From the NCBI RefSeq assembly GCF_030268085.1, contig NZ_BSDE01000007.1:160664-224663 (forward strand): 64,000 nt of DNA, written 5' to 3'. Source of the stretch: Geothrix limicola (lineage in GTDB: Bacteria; Acidobacteriota; Holophagae; Holophagales; Holophagaceae). This document shows positions 1-9,512 of this stretch, piece after piece; position 1 is the first letter of the stretch; every line of letters starts with the position of its first letter. A program made the position numbers and the translations under genes. The notes under the pieces were generated by a model. The model saw nothing but the letters and a program-made list of their open reading frames with translations, searched no databases and was not told the origin of the DNA.

Positions 1-2046
1 GCGCGGGCGGCGGCGCTGCAGGAGGCGGGCCTCGATACGCTGCGGGATCTGCTGTGGGATCTGCCCTACCGCTATGTGGATCGCGGCAGCCTGAGAACCC
101 TCGACAGCCTGGATCTGCGCGGCTTCGAATCGCCCGAAGTGGGCCTCGTGACGGTGCTCGGCACCATCCAGGATCTGCGCCAGAGCACCACCCACGTCCA
201 GCGCATGGCCCTCACGGAGGCGCTCCTGGTCGACGGTACCGGCAGCCTGCGCCTGATCTGGTTCAATCAGCCCTACCTGGGGCGCACCTTGAAGGTGGGG
301 GACCGCCTGCTGGTGTTCGGCACCCTCGCCATGGGCCGCCATGGCCTGGAGATGCGAGGCCCCCAGTTCGAGATCATGGACCGCGGTGGAGACATCGGCC
401 ACCGCGACAGCGGCCTGGGCTGGGTGCGCCGCTACCTGCCGCTCTACCGCCGCCTGGGCCCGCTCACGGGACGTGTGAGGCAGAAGCTGGTGACCGAGGC
501 CTTGGGCCGGGCCCACATCACCGAGGATTGGCTGCCCCTCGAGCTTGGGAGGGATCTGCCGGACACCCTGACGGCCCTGCGGCTTTTGCACGAGCCTCCG
601 GACGACAGTGAGGCCCTGGCACTGGAAGAGGGATCGACGCCGGCCCACCGGCGCCTGGCCTCCGAAGAACTCTTCGCGTTCTCCCTGGGGGTGGCCCTGC
701 GTCGGGCAGGGCGACTGAAGCGCCGGGGTCTCGTGGTGGAGACCTCGCCCGAACTGCGTGAACGCCTGAGATCCTTTCTGCCTTTTCCCATGACCGGCGC
801 GCAGCGCCGGTCCTTCAAGGAGATCGTGGAGGACCTGACCTCGGGCCGGGTGATGAACCGCCTGCTCCAGGGCGACGTGGGCAGCGGCAAGACGCTCGTG
901 GCGCTGTTGTCCCTGGCCATGGTGGCCGAAACGGGCGGCCAGGGCGCACTGCTGGTGCCCACGGAGGTGCTGGCCCGTCAGCACGCCGCCAGCTTCCGCC
1001 GCTACCTGGGCGATCAGGCGACCTCCATGCAGCTGTTGCTTGGAGGTATGAAGGCCGCGGAGAAGCGGGCGGCCCTGGCCCGCATCGCCAGCGGCGAGGC
1101 CCGTTACGTGGTGGGCACCCACGCGCTGTTCCAGGAGGCCGTGGCCTTCCACAAGCTCCAGCTGGTGGTGGTGGACGAACAGCATCGGTTCGGCGTCAAG
1201 CAGCGCGAATCGTTGAAGGAGAAGGGTGGCGATCCGCACTGGCTGGTGATGAGCGCCACACCCATCCCCCGCTCGCTGGCGCTGGCCGTGTTCGGTGACC
1301 TGGATCAGAGCGTGCTGGATGAGCTGCCGCCCGGTCGCCAACCCATCAGCACCAAGCTGTTCAAACCCGACTCCGCCGAACGGGCCTGGGAACTCATGCG
1401 GCGCGAACTGGCCGAAGGCCGCCAGGCCTTCGTCGTGAGCCCGAGCATCGATCCTTCCGATGAAGGGAAGGTGCAGCTGCGAGACATCCAGGCCATGGAA
1501 GCGCTGCTGCAGGCCATCTTTCCCGACGAGCGCATCGAGGTGGTGCACGGTCGCCTGAAGGCCGATGACATGGGGACCCGCATGGCGCGCTTCGTTGCGG
1601 GCGAGGCGAAGATCCTCCTGGCCACCACGGTGATCGAAGTGGGCGTCGATGTTCCCAACGCCACCGTGATGGTGGTGGATCACGCCGAGCGGTTCGGCCT
1701 CAGCCAGCTCCACCAGTTGCGGGGCCGGGTGGGCCGCGGCGCCCACCGGAGCCATTTCCTGATGATCAGCGGATCGGAGAACGAGCGCCTGCAGACATTG
1801 GTGGAGACCCAGGACGGCTTCCGCATCGCCCAGCGCGATCTGGAGCTGCGGGGGCCCGGCGAATTCTTCGGTGTGAAGCAGGCCGGGCTGCCCCGCTTTC
1901 AGGTGGCCGACCTCGTGCGGGATCGCAGCCTGCTGCTGCGCTGCCGCGAGGCCGCCGACCGGGTGCTGGCCCTGGGGCTCAGCGAGGCCCAGGCCGAATG
2001 GCTGCGCCGGGAGCAGGCCCGCCTGAAACTGGCCGAGATCAGCTGA
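1..2046 (+). CDS. recG: ATP-dependent DNA helicase RecG (5' partial)
   Basis: RecG unwinds branched DNA such as stalled forks and Holliday junctions in recombination and repair. The frame is open from base 1, so the N-terminus lies outside the window. The fragment begins inside the wedge region with the family-typical stretch LLWDLPYRYVDR. An OB-fold wedge domain follows, then helicase motif I GDVGSGKT (near nt 871-894), the DEQH box typical of RecG (near nt 1174-1185), motif III MSATPIPR, and a C-terminal helicase domain with QLRGRVGRG. About 681 codons are visible, close to a full RecG. The GTG at 76 is internal and not the start. The gene converges on the chemoreceptor gene 9 bp downstream. 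Confidence 0.97.
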   Translation, partial: ARAAALQEAGLDTLRDLLWDLPYRYVDRGSLRTLDSLDLRGFESPEVGLVTVLGTIQDLRQSTTHVQRMALTEALLVDGTGSLRLIWFNQPYLGRTLKVGDRLLVFGTLAMGRHGLEMRGPQFEIMDRGGDIGHRDSGLGWVRRYLPLYRRLGPLTGRVRQKLVTEALGRAHITEDWLPLELGRDLPDTLTALRLLHEPPDDSEALALEEGSTPAHRRLASEELFAFSLGVALRRAGRLKRRGLVVETSPELRERLRSFLPFPMTGAQRRSFKEIVEDLTSGRVMNRLLQGDVGSGKTLVALLSLAMVAETGGQGALLVPTEVLARQHAASFRRYLGDQATSMQLLLGGMKAAEKRAALARIASGEARYVVGTHALFQEAVAFHKLQLVVVDEQHRFGVKQRESLKEKGGDPHWLVMSATPIPRSLALAVFGDLDQSVLDELPPGRQPISTKLFKPDSAERAWELMRRELAEGRQAFVVSPSIDPSDEGKVQLRDIQAMEALLQAIFPDERIEVVHGRLKADDMGTRMARFVAGEAKILLATTVIEVGVDVPNATVMVVDHAERFGLSQLHQLRGRVGRGAHRSHFLMISGSENERLQTLVETQDGFRIAQRDLELRGPGEFFGVKQAGLPRFQVADLVRDRSLLLRCREAADRVLALGLSEAQAEWLRREQARLKLAEIS

Positions 2047-2055
2047 GCGCGGGGC

Positions 2056-3600
2056 CTAGGCCCGCCTGCCGCGGTGCTCCTGCAGGGTGAAGAAGGCCAG
2101 GAGTGACTGCAGGTGGGTCGCATGTTGGCCCATCTCAGAGGCCGTGGCGGCAAGTTCCTCGGATGCAGAGGCGTTCTCCTGGGTCGCCTGGCTCAGCTGG
2201 CTCATGGCGCCGTTGATCTGGGCCACGCCGGTGCTCTGCTCGCTGGAGGCCGAGGTGATCTCCTGCACCAGGTCCGACGTCTTCCGGATGGTCGGCACCA
2301 TCTCGTCCAGAAGGTGCCCGGCCTGCTCGGCCATGGTGACGCTGGATCCCGCCAGATGGCTGATCTCCGCCGCCGAAGCCTGGGATCGCTCGGCCAGCTT
2401 GCGCACCTCGGCGGCCACCACGGCGAAGCCCTTGCCGTGTTCACCCGCATTGGCGGCCTCGATGGTGGCGTTGAGGGAAAGCAGGTTGGTCTGGTAGGCG
2501 ATGTCGTCGATGAGTCCGATCTTGCTGGCGATCTTCTTCATCGCGTCGACGGTGTCCTTGACCACCGTGCCGCCTTCGATGGCGGCTTCGGCCGAATGGC
2601 TCGCCATGGTGTCAGTGACCTTGGCGTTCTCGGTGTTCTGCGCGATGGAGGCCGACATCTCGTCGATGGAAGCCGCGGTCTCTTCTACGCTCGCGGCCTG
2701 CTCGCAGGTGGCCTGGGAGAGGGACTGGGCGGTGGCGTTCACCTGCTGGGCCACCGAGGCGATGTGGTTCGCCGCCGTGTCGAAGTCGGTCACGATGCTC
2801 GTGAGGTTGCCGGCCATGATGTTGACGGCGTGGCGCGTGCGGCCGATGACGGAACCCGTGTCCACCGAGGCGTCGAAGGCCAGGTTGCCCGAGGCCACGG
2901 CCTGGCAGGCGAGGCCGATCTCCTCGAGGGGGCGGAAGACCTTGGCCCGGAGGGCCCACCAGACCCAGCCGTCCAGAACCAGTCCCAGCGCGGCGATCAA
3001 AAGGAGTAAGGCGTTGGCCTGGGGAGGCGTCGAGGTCATCAGGAAGTACGCGAGGCCCAGGATGGACAGGCCCACGAGCAGGCAGGCCGCGGAAATCCCC
3101 GCCTCCACGCCGAGATTCCGGATCGCGTCCGGCCAGCCGCGCCAACCCGTGCGGACGATGCGGCCCGCCTTCACGGCATATCCCTGCCCGCGGCCCCCGC
3201 GGAGCAGCCTGTAGACCCGCTCGGCCTCCTGGATCTTGGCGCGCGGGGCTTTCATGCGCAGCGACATGTAGCCGACGATGCGACCGTTCTCCCAGATGGG
3301 GTTCGCGTTCGCATCCACCCAGTAGTAGTCGCCGTTCTTGCAGCGGTTCTTGACCATGCCCCGCCAGGCTTTGCCCGCCTGGAGGGTGCGCCAGAGGTCG
3401 GCGAAGGCTGCGGGCGGCATGTCGGGATGGCGCACGATGTTGTGGGGAGCGCCCATCAGCTCCTCGTGCGTGAATCCGCTGATTTCGAGGAAGGGCTGGT
3501 TCACATAGGTGATCAGGCCCTTCGTGTCAGTCTTCGAGACGATGTACTGTCCGTCGCGAAGCTGGATTTCGACGTTGGTAACCGGTTGATTGATGCGCAT
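2056..3600 (-). CDS. Aer-like PAS-containing methyl-accepting chemotaxis protein
   Basis: A probable energy or redox taxis receptor that signals to CheA/CheW. The N-terminal [11 protein letters not shown] leads into a PAS domain (about residues 10-120, ending near [10 protein letters not shown]), as in Aer-type receptors. Two hydrophobic segments around residues 170-215 form a membrane hairpin, followed by a HAMP-like stretch and the MCP signalling domain. The hairpin tip contains [20 protein letters not shown]. The start is placed at 3600, two codons inside the longest frame, because an AAAGGGG ribosome-binding site is well spaced for that ATG and the protein then starts like other Aer homologues. 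The PAS ligand (FAD or heme) cannot be told from sequence by eye. About 514 aa. Confidence 0.93.
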   Translation of the reverse strand: MRINQPVTNVEIQLRDGQYIVSKTDTKGLITYVNQPFLEISGFTHEELMGAPHNIVRHPDMPPAAFADLWRTLQAGKAWRGMVKNRCKNGDYYWVDANANPIWENGRIVGYMSLRMKAPRAKIQEAERVYRLLRGGRGQGYAVKAGRIVRTGWRGWPDAIRNLGVEAGISAACLLVGLSILGLAYFLMTSTPPQANALLLLIAALGLVLDGWVWWALRAKVFRPLEEIGLACQAVASGNLAFDASVDTGSVIGRTRHAVNIMAGNLTSIVTDFDTAANHIASVAQQVNATAQSLSQATCEQAASVEETAASIDEMSASIAQNTENAKVTDTMASHSAEAAIEGGTVVKDTVDAMKKIASKIGLIDDIAYQTNLLSLNATIEAANAGEHGKGFAVVAAEVRKLAERSQASAAEISHLAGSSVTMAEQAGHLLDEMVPTIRKTSDLVQEITSASSEQSTGVAQINGAMSQLSQATQENASASEELAATASEMGQHATHLQSLLAFFTLQEHRGRRA

Positions 3601-3641
3601 GCCCATCCCCTTTCCCAGGGTTGTGCGAATGGCGGCGTGTC

Positions 3642-3670
3642 GTTATACGCCTCAACGGTTGTTTATGCAA
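3642..3670 (-). promoter_or_regulatory. Candidate sigma70-type promoter of the Aer-like receptor gene
   Basis: Read on the minus strand, TTGCAT (3665-3670) and TATAAC (3642-3647) are separated by exactly 17 bp and lie about 40 bp upstream of the receptor start. The spacing and the -10 match the sigma70 consensus well. This is inferred from sequence only. Confidence 0.55.
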
Positions 3671-3696
3671 ATGTCTTGATTTTCCGACGGGATGGA

Positions 3697-6600
3697 TCAG
3701 TCCTCTTGGACCTGAAGATCTTGGCTGGGCCCGGCCTTGGGGAACCTCAGGGTGAAGGTGGTCCCCTGGCCGGGCATGGATTCCAGCGCGAGTTCTCCGC
3801 CCAGAAGGCCCATGAATTTCTGCACCAGGGTGAGCCCCAGGCCCGTGCCCCCGAATTTCCGGGTGGTGCTGTCATCGGCCTGCTCGAATTCGCGGAAGAC
3901 CTTGGCCTGTTGCTCGAGTGTCATTCCGATCCCGTTGTCCTGGACGACGACGACGAGGTCCTCCGCTTCTGGCCAGGCCTTCAGCAGCACGTAGCCCTTG
4001 TCGGTGAACTTGGCCGAATTGCCCAGCAGGTTCGTCAGGATCTGGCGGAGGCGGACGGGGTCGGAGCAGATGCGTCCGGCGGCTTCATGGATATCGATCT
4101 CGAAGCGATTCCCGTTCTTCTCCACCAGGGGGCGGATGGTCGCATCGAGGTCATGCATGAAGGCATGCAACTCGATGTCCTGGAGTTCGAGGCGGAGGCG
4201 GCCCGCTTCGATCTTCGACAGGTCCAGGATGTCGTCGATGAGGCCCAGCAGATGTCTGCCGGCGCTCTGGATCTTGCGGGCGTCCTGCCGAAGTTCGCCC
4301 AGGGCGGGGTCCTTCATGTCCTCCTGCAGGATCTCCGAGTAGAGCAGGATGGCATTGAGGGGCGTGCGCAGTTCATGGCTCATGTTGGCCAGGAAGGCGC
4401 TCTTCGCCCGGGAGGCTGCGAGCGGGGCCGAGGTCTGGCGGGCCACTTCCTCCATGAGTTCGCGGTTGCGCTGTTCGAGGCGCGCCTGGCGGACCTTCAC
4501 GAGCAGCACGATGAGACCGGCCAGGCCCAGCAGTCCCAGGCCCCGCACCCACCAGCGTTCCCACCATTCCGGGCGCACCCTGAAACGGAAGGTGGTCACC
4601 GGTCCCAGAACACCATGCGGGGTGAGGCCCCGCAGTTCCAGCACGTGCGGGCCCGCCTGCAGCCCGGCGTAACGAAGGTGGGGCGTGTCGAGCTTGATCC
4701 AGTCCGCATCCACGTCCGACAGCTTCGCGGCATAGGTGAGGGTGTCCTGGACCTGGTAGTTGGGAACCATGAAGCGGAGTTCGAGCTCGTTGTGCTTCCG
4801 GGTCAGTTCAGGGATCTGATCGAGCCCTTCGAGCTCCTTCCCGCCGGCCTGGGCGGAAAGGATCAGGGGGGCCCTCAGTTCCTGCCGCGGAGGGCTGGGC
4901 CGGGGGTCGTGGCTCATCAAGCCCGAGGGGGTTCCGATCCAGATGCGGCCGGGTTCCGCGAAGATGGCGCCCTGGTCGCACTCGGGGCTGACGAGGCGGT
5001 CTTCGGTGCCGAGAATGCGGAAGGTTTCTGGATGGTCTCCGTCCACATAGCCGAGTCCATGGGCGGTGCCGATCCAGATGCGGTCATCGGTTCCGAGGGC
5101 AACGCTGTAGAAGACCATGTTCGTTCCCGGCGGCGCGAGGTTGAGCACGGCCGTGCGGACGAGGCCGCCGTCCTTCAGCGCATGCACGGTGAGCGCCCCG
5201 GAATCCTTGTAGGCGATGACCACCTTCCCATCGGGCCGCGCGGCGGCCGTGAAGGGCAAATCCGTCAGGAGATCGGGCAGGCGCTTCCACTGTCCCGCCT
5301 TCCAGGTGGAAGCGGACTGGTCATGGAGGAGCAGGACACCGCCCCCCGGCAAGGCAAGCAGTCCCTTGACCCCCCGGGGCGGCAGACCCCCGATGGGCAT
5401 GGACTCCCAGGACCATCCCGAGCCCGCACGGGTGCCCCGGACCACGCCGCCCTGGTCGTTGGCCAGCCATGGGTGCCCCTCGGCATCGATGGTCAGGGCT
5501 GCGGTGATGCGGGCCACCGGGAGTTTCTCGATCCGGATGCTCCGGCCCTTGAGGGTGCGCGTATCCATGACCTGGACGGTTCCGCCGGGGCTCCCCGCCG
5601 CCCAGAGGGTGTCGTCCTTCCCCAGGGCCAGGACGAGGAAACGACCCGGGACGGTGCGTTTGAATTTTCCCCCTGCCTCCACCCAGAGGCCCTTGTCCGT
5701 GGCCACCCAGAGGTGGCCCTGATGATCGCGGATCATCTGCCAGGTGGTGTCCTGGGGCAGCCCGTCCTGGGGGCCGTAGGTGCGCCAGTGCGTCTGGCCG
5801 AGCACGCGAAGCACACCCTTGTCGGTGCGCAGCCAGAACCCGCCGTCCTGGTCGACCATGCCGCCGCGGGCATCGTCCTGGGCGTGGCCGAAGCGTTCAC
5901 GGTGGCTCCCGCGCACGCGCCACAGGCCGGCGGTGCTGTCCACCCACACCCAGCCCCGGGCATCCCGGCTCAGCCTCGAGATGTGGCTGTAGCCACCGGC
6001 CATGGGCAGGCCGACCCAGGTCCGCGGACCTTCGGCGGGTAGATGCCACAGGGTGCTGATGGTTCGCACCCAGAGATCGCGTTCGCCATCCACGGAAAGG
6101 TCGAGGAGGATCTCGCCCGGCGCGCAGGGCGGGGGGTCCTGCTTCACCCAACCCTGGGGCCGCCACCGCCAGATGGCGCGGGAGGTGATGGCCCAGGCGC
6201 CGGGCAGGGAGGGATCCGCAAACAAGTGGGCGGGCAGCTCCGGGTCGGGCCAGGGCATGGGCGCGATGAAGCCGTGGGAGGCATCCTCGACCCGCACACC
6301 CTGGGAGGTGAGCACCCAGAGGTGACCGTCCGCGTCCCGGGCCACTTCCTCCACCGATCCGCGCGGGATGCCTTCGGCTTCGCCCAGGCGATGCGAGCGG
6401 CCGTGGTCGATGCGGGCCAGGCCGCCATCGGTGGCCACCCAGACGGCGCCGTCCAGATCGACGAACAGGTGCTGCACGAATCCCGGGGGCAGGGGCCCGT
6501 TGAAGGGATTGAACTGGCGCCCGTCGAAGGTGCAAAGGCCTCCTTCGGTGCCGACCCACAGCTGCCCCGCATGATCCTGCACCAGGGCGGATACGACCTC

Positions 6601-6708
6601 GCTGCACAGGCCATGCTCGGTGCCGTAGCGCCGGACGGGGAAGGTCCCCGCGGACTCGGCCGCCAGGGGGAGGATGAGGCTTAGAACAGCCAGGGCACGC
6701 AGCAGCAT
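3697..6708 (-). CDS. Two-component sensor histidine kinase with N-terminal beta-propeller
   Basis: A periplasmic-sensing histidine kinase of the 'two-component regulator propeller' type, about 1003 aa. A signal peptide (MLLRALAVLSLILPLAAESAG) is followed by many WVGTxxGL / WVATDGGL blades (about residues 25-640), a Y_Y_Y-like domain, one transmembrane helix (WWVRGLGLLGLAGLIVLLV), a HisKA domain with FLANMSHELRTPLN (phospho-acceptor H778) and a HATPase domain (NLLGNSAKFT, DNGIGM, GGTGLGL). It lacks the receiver and AraC-type output domains of classical hybrid HTCS proteins, so a separate response regulator is required. The start at 6708 is chosen because it begins the signal peptide. The open frame runs further upstream to 6933 but that stretch looks non-coding. 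The ligand is unknown; carbohydrates are common for this class. Confidence 0.9.
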   Translation of the reverse strand: MLLRALAVLSLILPLAAESAGTFPVRRYGTEHGLCSEVVSALVQDHAGQLWVGTEGGLCTFDGRQFNPFNGPLPPGFVQHLFVDLDGAVWVATDGGLARIDHGRSHRLGEAEGIPRGSVEEVARDADGHLWVLTSQGVRVEDASHGFIAPMPWPDPELPAHLFADPSLPGAWAITSRAIWRWRPQGWVKQDPPPCAPGEILLDLSVDGERDLWVRTISTLWHLPAEGPRTWVGLPMAGGYSHISRLSRDARGWVWVDSTAGLWRVRGSHRERFGHAQDDARGGMVDQDGGFWLRTDKGVLRVLGQTHWRTYGPQDGLPQDTTWQMIRDHQGHLWVATDKGLWVEAGGKFKRTVPGRFLVLALGKDDTLWAAGSPGGTVQVMDTRTLKGRSIRIEKLPVARITAALTIDAEGHPWLANDQGGVVRGTRAGSGWSWESMPIGGLPPRGVKGLLALPGGGVLLLHDQSASTWKAGQWKRLPDLLTDLPFTAAARPDGKVVIAYKDSGALTVHALKDGGLVRTAVLNLAPPGTNMVFYSVALGTDDRIWIGTAHGLGYVDGDHPETFRILGTEDRLVSPECDQGAIFAEPGRIWIGTPSGLMSHDPRPSPPRQELRAPLILSAQAGGKELEGLDQIPELTRKHNELELRFMVPNYQVQDTLTYAAKLSDVDADWIKLDTPHLRYAGLQAGPHVLELRGLTPHGVLGPVTTFRFRVRPEWWERWWVRGLGLLGLAGLIVLLVKVRQARLEQRNRELMEEVARQTSAPLAASRAKSAFLANMSHELRTPLNAILLYSEILQEDMKDPALGELRQDARKIQSAGRHLLGLIDDILDLSKIEAGRLRLELQDIELHAFMHDLDATIRPLVEKNGNRFEIDIHEAAGRICSDPVRLRQILTNLLGNSAKFTDKGYVLLKAWPEAEDLVVVVQDNGIGMTLEQQAKVFREFEQADDSTTRKFGGTGLGLTLVQKFMGLLGGELALESMPGQGTTFTLRFPKAGPSQDLQVQED

Positions 6709-6787
6709 CAAGACGTCTCTACCCCCTCTTCGGGTGGTTTGGGTCTGAACTCCACTATTCAGAGGAAAAAACCATGTCGGTCCCGGA

Positions 6788-7672
6788 TCAGCCCACGGAA
6801 TCCTCGATGGCCCGGCAGAGGTGGTCCGCCAGCAGGCGCCCTGTCCGGCCCAGGGGGCGCTCCCGGCGGGTGACGAGCTGGGGGGTGAAGGTGTAGCGGG
6901 AACCGCCCGCATAGCTGAGTTCCACCAGATCACCGGCGGCCAGCTCGGTCTCCACGAGGTAGAGGGGCATCCAGCCGAAGCCCAGGCCCATGCGCAGGGC
7001 CTGCTTCTTCAGCACGAAGCCCGAGAGGTAGAAGACCCGCTCTCCGCCGAACATGTGGCGATCATCCCCACGGTCGGAGGAATCCTGGACGGAGAGTTCC
7101 ACGTGTTTCCGCAGGTCTTTGAGTTCGACTTCTCCGGAGGCGAGGGGGTGGCCCGACGCCGCGCACAGCACGCATTCCACCTCGGGCAGGGCGATGGCGC
7201 AGAGGCTCGGGCTGGGCTGGAAATCCTTGACGAGCATCAGGTCCGCCTCCTCCTTGTCGAAGCGGTACTGCACGCCCCGCAGGAACTCCACCTTCACCTG
7301 GATGCGGGTGGGCACCTGGTCGTCGGCGATGCGCTTGAGGGCCGTCATGATCGGCTCCAGGGGCAGGATGCCGTCGATGACCAGCGAAAGCCGGGGCTCC
7401 CAGCCGCTGGCGAACTGGTGGGCCAGATCCTCCAGGTGGCGGGCCCGGGTGAGGATGCGCTGTCCCTCCGCCAGCAGGGTCTCCCCGGCAGGCGTGAGGG
7501 CGGCCCGGTAGGCGCCGCGATCGAGCAGGGCGACACCCAGCGACTGCTCCAGCTTGCGCACCTGGTAGCTGACGGCGCTCTGGGCCTTGTTCAGCACCAG
7601 AGCCGCCTTGGCGAAGCCGCCTTCCTTCACCACTGCCTCAAGCGCCCGCAGGGCCTCCAGATCCAGGGTCAT
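6788..7672 (-). CDS. LysR-family transcriptional regulator
   Basis: A 294-aa LysR-type regulator. The N-terminal winged helix spans about residues 1-60 (LEALRALEAVVKEGGFAKAA then SAVSYQVRKLEQSLGVALLDR). It is followed by the effector-binding domain (about 90-290). An AGATGG-like ribosome-binding site precedes the ATG. It sits 16 bp downstream of coaD on the same strand, and the propeller kinase follows 79 bp later, so co-transcription with coaD is possible. No effector can be predicted. The target could be the neighbouring kinase or an unlinked gene. Confidence 0.93.
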   Translation of the reverse strand: MTLDLEALRALEAVVKEGGFAKAALVLNKAQSAVSYQVRKLEQSLGVALLDRGAYRAALTPAGETLLAEGQRILTRARHLEDLAHQFASGWEPRLSLVIDGILPLEPIMTALKRIADDQVPTRIQVKVEFLRGVQYRFDKEEADLMLVKDFQPSPSLCAIALPEVECVLCAASGHPLASGEVELKDLRKHVELSVQDSSDRGDDRHMFGGERVFYLSGFVLKKQALRMGLGFGWMPLYLVETELAAGDLVELSYAGGSRYTFTPQLVTRRERPLGRTGRLLADHLCRAIEDSVG

Positions 7673-7688
7673 CGGCCATCTCCAAATC

Positions 7689-8168
7689 CTACTTCGCGAG
7701 CCTTTCGGAGATTCGCCCGCGCAGCGATTCGGGCACCAGTTCCGAAAGGTTGCCGCCCATGGTGCCGATCTCCCGGACCAGGCGGCTGCTCACGGCGCTG
7801 TACTTCTCCTTGGGCATGAGGAAGACGGTCTCCAGTTCCGGCGCCAGCTTGCGGTTCATGAGCGCCATCTGGAATTCGTATTCGAAATCGCTGAAGGCGC
7901 GCACGCCGCGGACGATGAACTGGGCGCCCTGGGATTTCGCGAAATCCACGAGCAGCCCGTGGAAGCTGGTGATTTCGATGCCCGGCCGGTCGCCCACGAG
8001 CTCGCGGAGCATGGACACGCGCTCGTCCACGCCGAAGGCGGGGGTCTTGGAGGGGTTGTGCAGAACGGCCACCACCAGGCGGTCCACGAGTTTTTCAGCC
8101 CGCTGGATGATGTCCCAGTGACCCAGGGTCACGGGATCGAAAGAGCCTGGGTAAATGGCCGTCCGCAC
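7689..8168 (-). CDS. coaD: Phosphopantetheine adenylyltransferase
   Basis: CoaD transfers AMP from ATP to 4'-phosphopantetheine to give dephospho-CoA, the penultimate step of CoA synthesis. The 159-aa protein has the usual length. It carries the nucleotidyltransferase motif YPGSFDPVTLGHWDII (T/HxGH near residues 14-18), the IVRGVRAFSDFEYEFQMALMNRKL substrate loop and the C-terminal SSRLVREIGTMGG segment (the ISSTxVRE equivalent). The start is a GTG at 8168 with a GGAG site 5 nt upstream. No in-frame ATG gives a complete N-terminal strand. Confidence 0.97.
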   Translation of the reverse strand: MRTAIYPGSFDPVTLGHWDIIQRAEKLVDRLVVAVLHNPSKTPAFGVDERVSMLRELVGDRPGIEITSFHGLLVDFAKSQGAQFIVRGVRAFSDFEYEFQMALMNRKLAPELETVFLMPKEKYSAVSSRLVREIGTMGGNLSELVPESLRGRISERLAK

Positions 8169-8310
8169 AGGAGCTCCAAAAGTCGCCCTAGCCTAACGCA
8201 TCGGAGCCGTCGCGGTCGTCACAGTGTTCGATCGGGCCCGGTTGAGAGTACAGTGGTCGCATGAGAACGAAGCAGGAACGGAGTTCCAGTCAGGCGGGGC
8301 AGGCCCCGCA

Positions 8311-8342
8311 CGTGGTCCACCGCGTGGTCCACCGTGTGGTCC
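8311..8342 (+). repeat. 12-bp tandem repeat in the ddl leader
   Basis: The unit CGTGGTCCACCG is repeated about 2.7 times with a 12-bp period (units start at 8311, 8323 and 8335; the third is TGTGGTCC). It follows the palindrome GCGGGGCAGGCCCCGC (8294-8309). It lies directly upstream of the ddl ribosome-binding site and is not part of a recognisable protein. Confidence 0.7.
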
Positions 8343-8355
8343 GGGGAGGTGCGGC

Positions 8356-9459
8356 ATGAGCGGAACCCTGAGCGGAACCTTGAGCGTGGGCCTGCTCTTC
8401 GGCGGGGAATCCCCCGAGCACGAAGTCTCCATCGTGACGGCGCGGGCCATTTCGGAGCATCTGGATCCGGCGCGCTTCCAGGTGCGGCCCATGGGCATCG
8501 CGCGGAACGGCGTGTGGGTGGTGAATGGCGATCCCTTCGCGCGCCTGGCCGCCGGCGAGCTGCCGACGCGCAGCGAGCATCCCTTCCTCCCCCTGGAACG
8601 GGGCGCCGAGACGACGCCGCTGCCGGACCTCTTCTTCAACGCGCTGCACGGCGCCGGGGGCGAGGACGGGCAGATCCAGGGCTACCTGGAGCTGCTGCAC
8701 CGGCCCTACACCGGCGCGGGCCTTCTGGCCATGGCCGCGGGCATGGACAAGTGGATCACCAAGCGCCTCTGGGAGTCCGAGGGGCTGCTCGTGGTGCCCT
8801 ACGTGGGACTCACACAGGAACGCTGGAAGCGGGAGCAGGCCGTCTGTCTGGCGGAATGCGCCAAGCTGGGCCTGCCCCTCTTCGTGAAGCCCGCCAACCT
8901 GGGCAGCAGCATCGGCGTGGAGAAGGTGAAGCAGGCCGGGGACCTCGCGGCAGCCCTGGACCGGGCCTTCACTTTCGATCGGCGCGTGCTGGTGGAGCAG
9001 GGGTTGGATGTCCGCGAAATCGAGGTGGCGGTCCTGGGCGGCGACGAACCCCTGGTTTCGAGTCCCGGCGAAGTGATCGTGGCCGACGAGTTCTACACCT
9101 TCGAGGACAAGTACCTCCACGGCAAGAGCCGCACCGAGATCCCCGCCCAGATCCCCGAGGAGCTGGCGGACCTCGTCCGCAAGCTGGCGGCCAAGGCCTT
9201 CGCGGCCTCGGATGGTTACGGCATGGCCCGGGTGGATTTCTTCCTGGAGCGCCTGACGGGGAGGGTCTTCCTCAACGAGCTCAATTTCATCCCCGGTTTC
9301 ACCAGCATCTCCATGTATCCCAAGATGATGGCCGCCAGCGGCGTGCCCTACGCCGAACTGCTGACGCGTCTCATCGATCTGGCCCTGGCCCGGCATGCCC
9401 AGATGGCCGCCAAGCAGAAGGGCTTCCAATCCGGCAGCAACTGGTTCCAGAACGCTTGA
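8356..9459 (+). CDS. ddl: D-alanine--D-alanine ligase
   Basis: Ddl joins two D-alanines with ATP to make the dipeptide end of the peptidoglycan stem. The 367-aa protein has the N-terminal GGESPEHEVSI motif, the ATP-grasp lysine region LPLFVKPANLGSSIGVEKV, and the C-terminal metal-binding segment RVDFFLE ... LNELNFIPGFTSISMYPKM. It is of the DdlA-like long type. The ATG at 8356 follows GGGGAGGT at good spacing. The gene opens with a coding 12-bp tandem repeat (MSGT LSGT LSVG, 8356-8391), each unit starting with ATG, CTG or TTG, so the exact start within the repeat is ambiguous. Open sequence upstream of 8356 is Pro/Gly-rich and not conserved. Confidence 0.96.
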   Translation: MSGTLSGTLSVGLLFGGESPEHEVSIVTARAISEHLDPARFQVRPMGIARNGVWVVNGDPFARLAAGELPTRSEHPFLPLERGAETTPLPDLFFNALHGAGGEDGQIQGYLELLHRPYTGAGLLAMAAGMDKWITKRLWESEGLLVVPYVGLTQERWKREQAVCLAECAKLGLPLFVKPANLGSSIGVEKVKQAGDLAAALDRAFTFDRRVLVEQGLDVREIEVAVLGGDEPLVSSPGEVIVADEFYTFEDKYLHGKSRTEIPAQIPEELADLVRKLAAKAFAASDGYGMARVDFFLERLTGRVFLNELNFIPGFTSISMYPKMMAASGVPYAELLTRLIDLALARHAQMAAKQKGFQSGSNWFQNA

Positions 9460-9512
9460 ACCTCACGACATTTTTCATCAAGTCCGCCTAGGCGGCTGCC
9501 GATAGTTCCCCC

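Noticed and set aside
3427..6042. An 871-codon open frame on the plus strand opposite the propeller kinase
   Set aside because: It is antisense to a clear kinase and has low-complexity composition without motifs. GC-rich genes leave such frames open.
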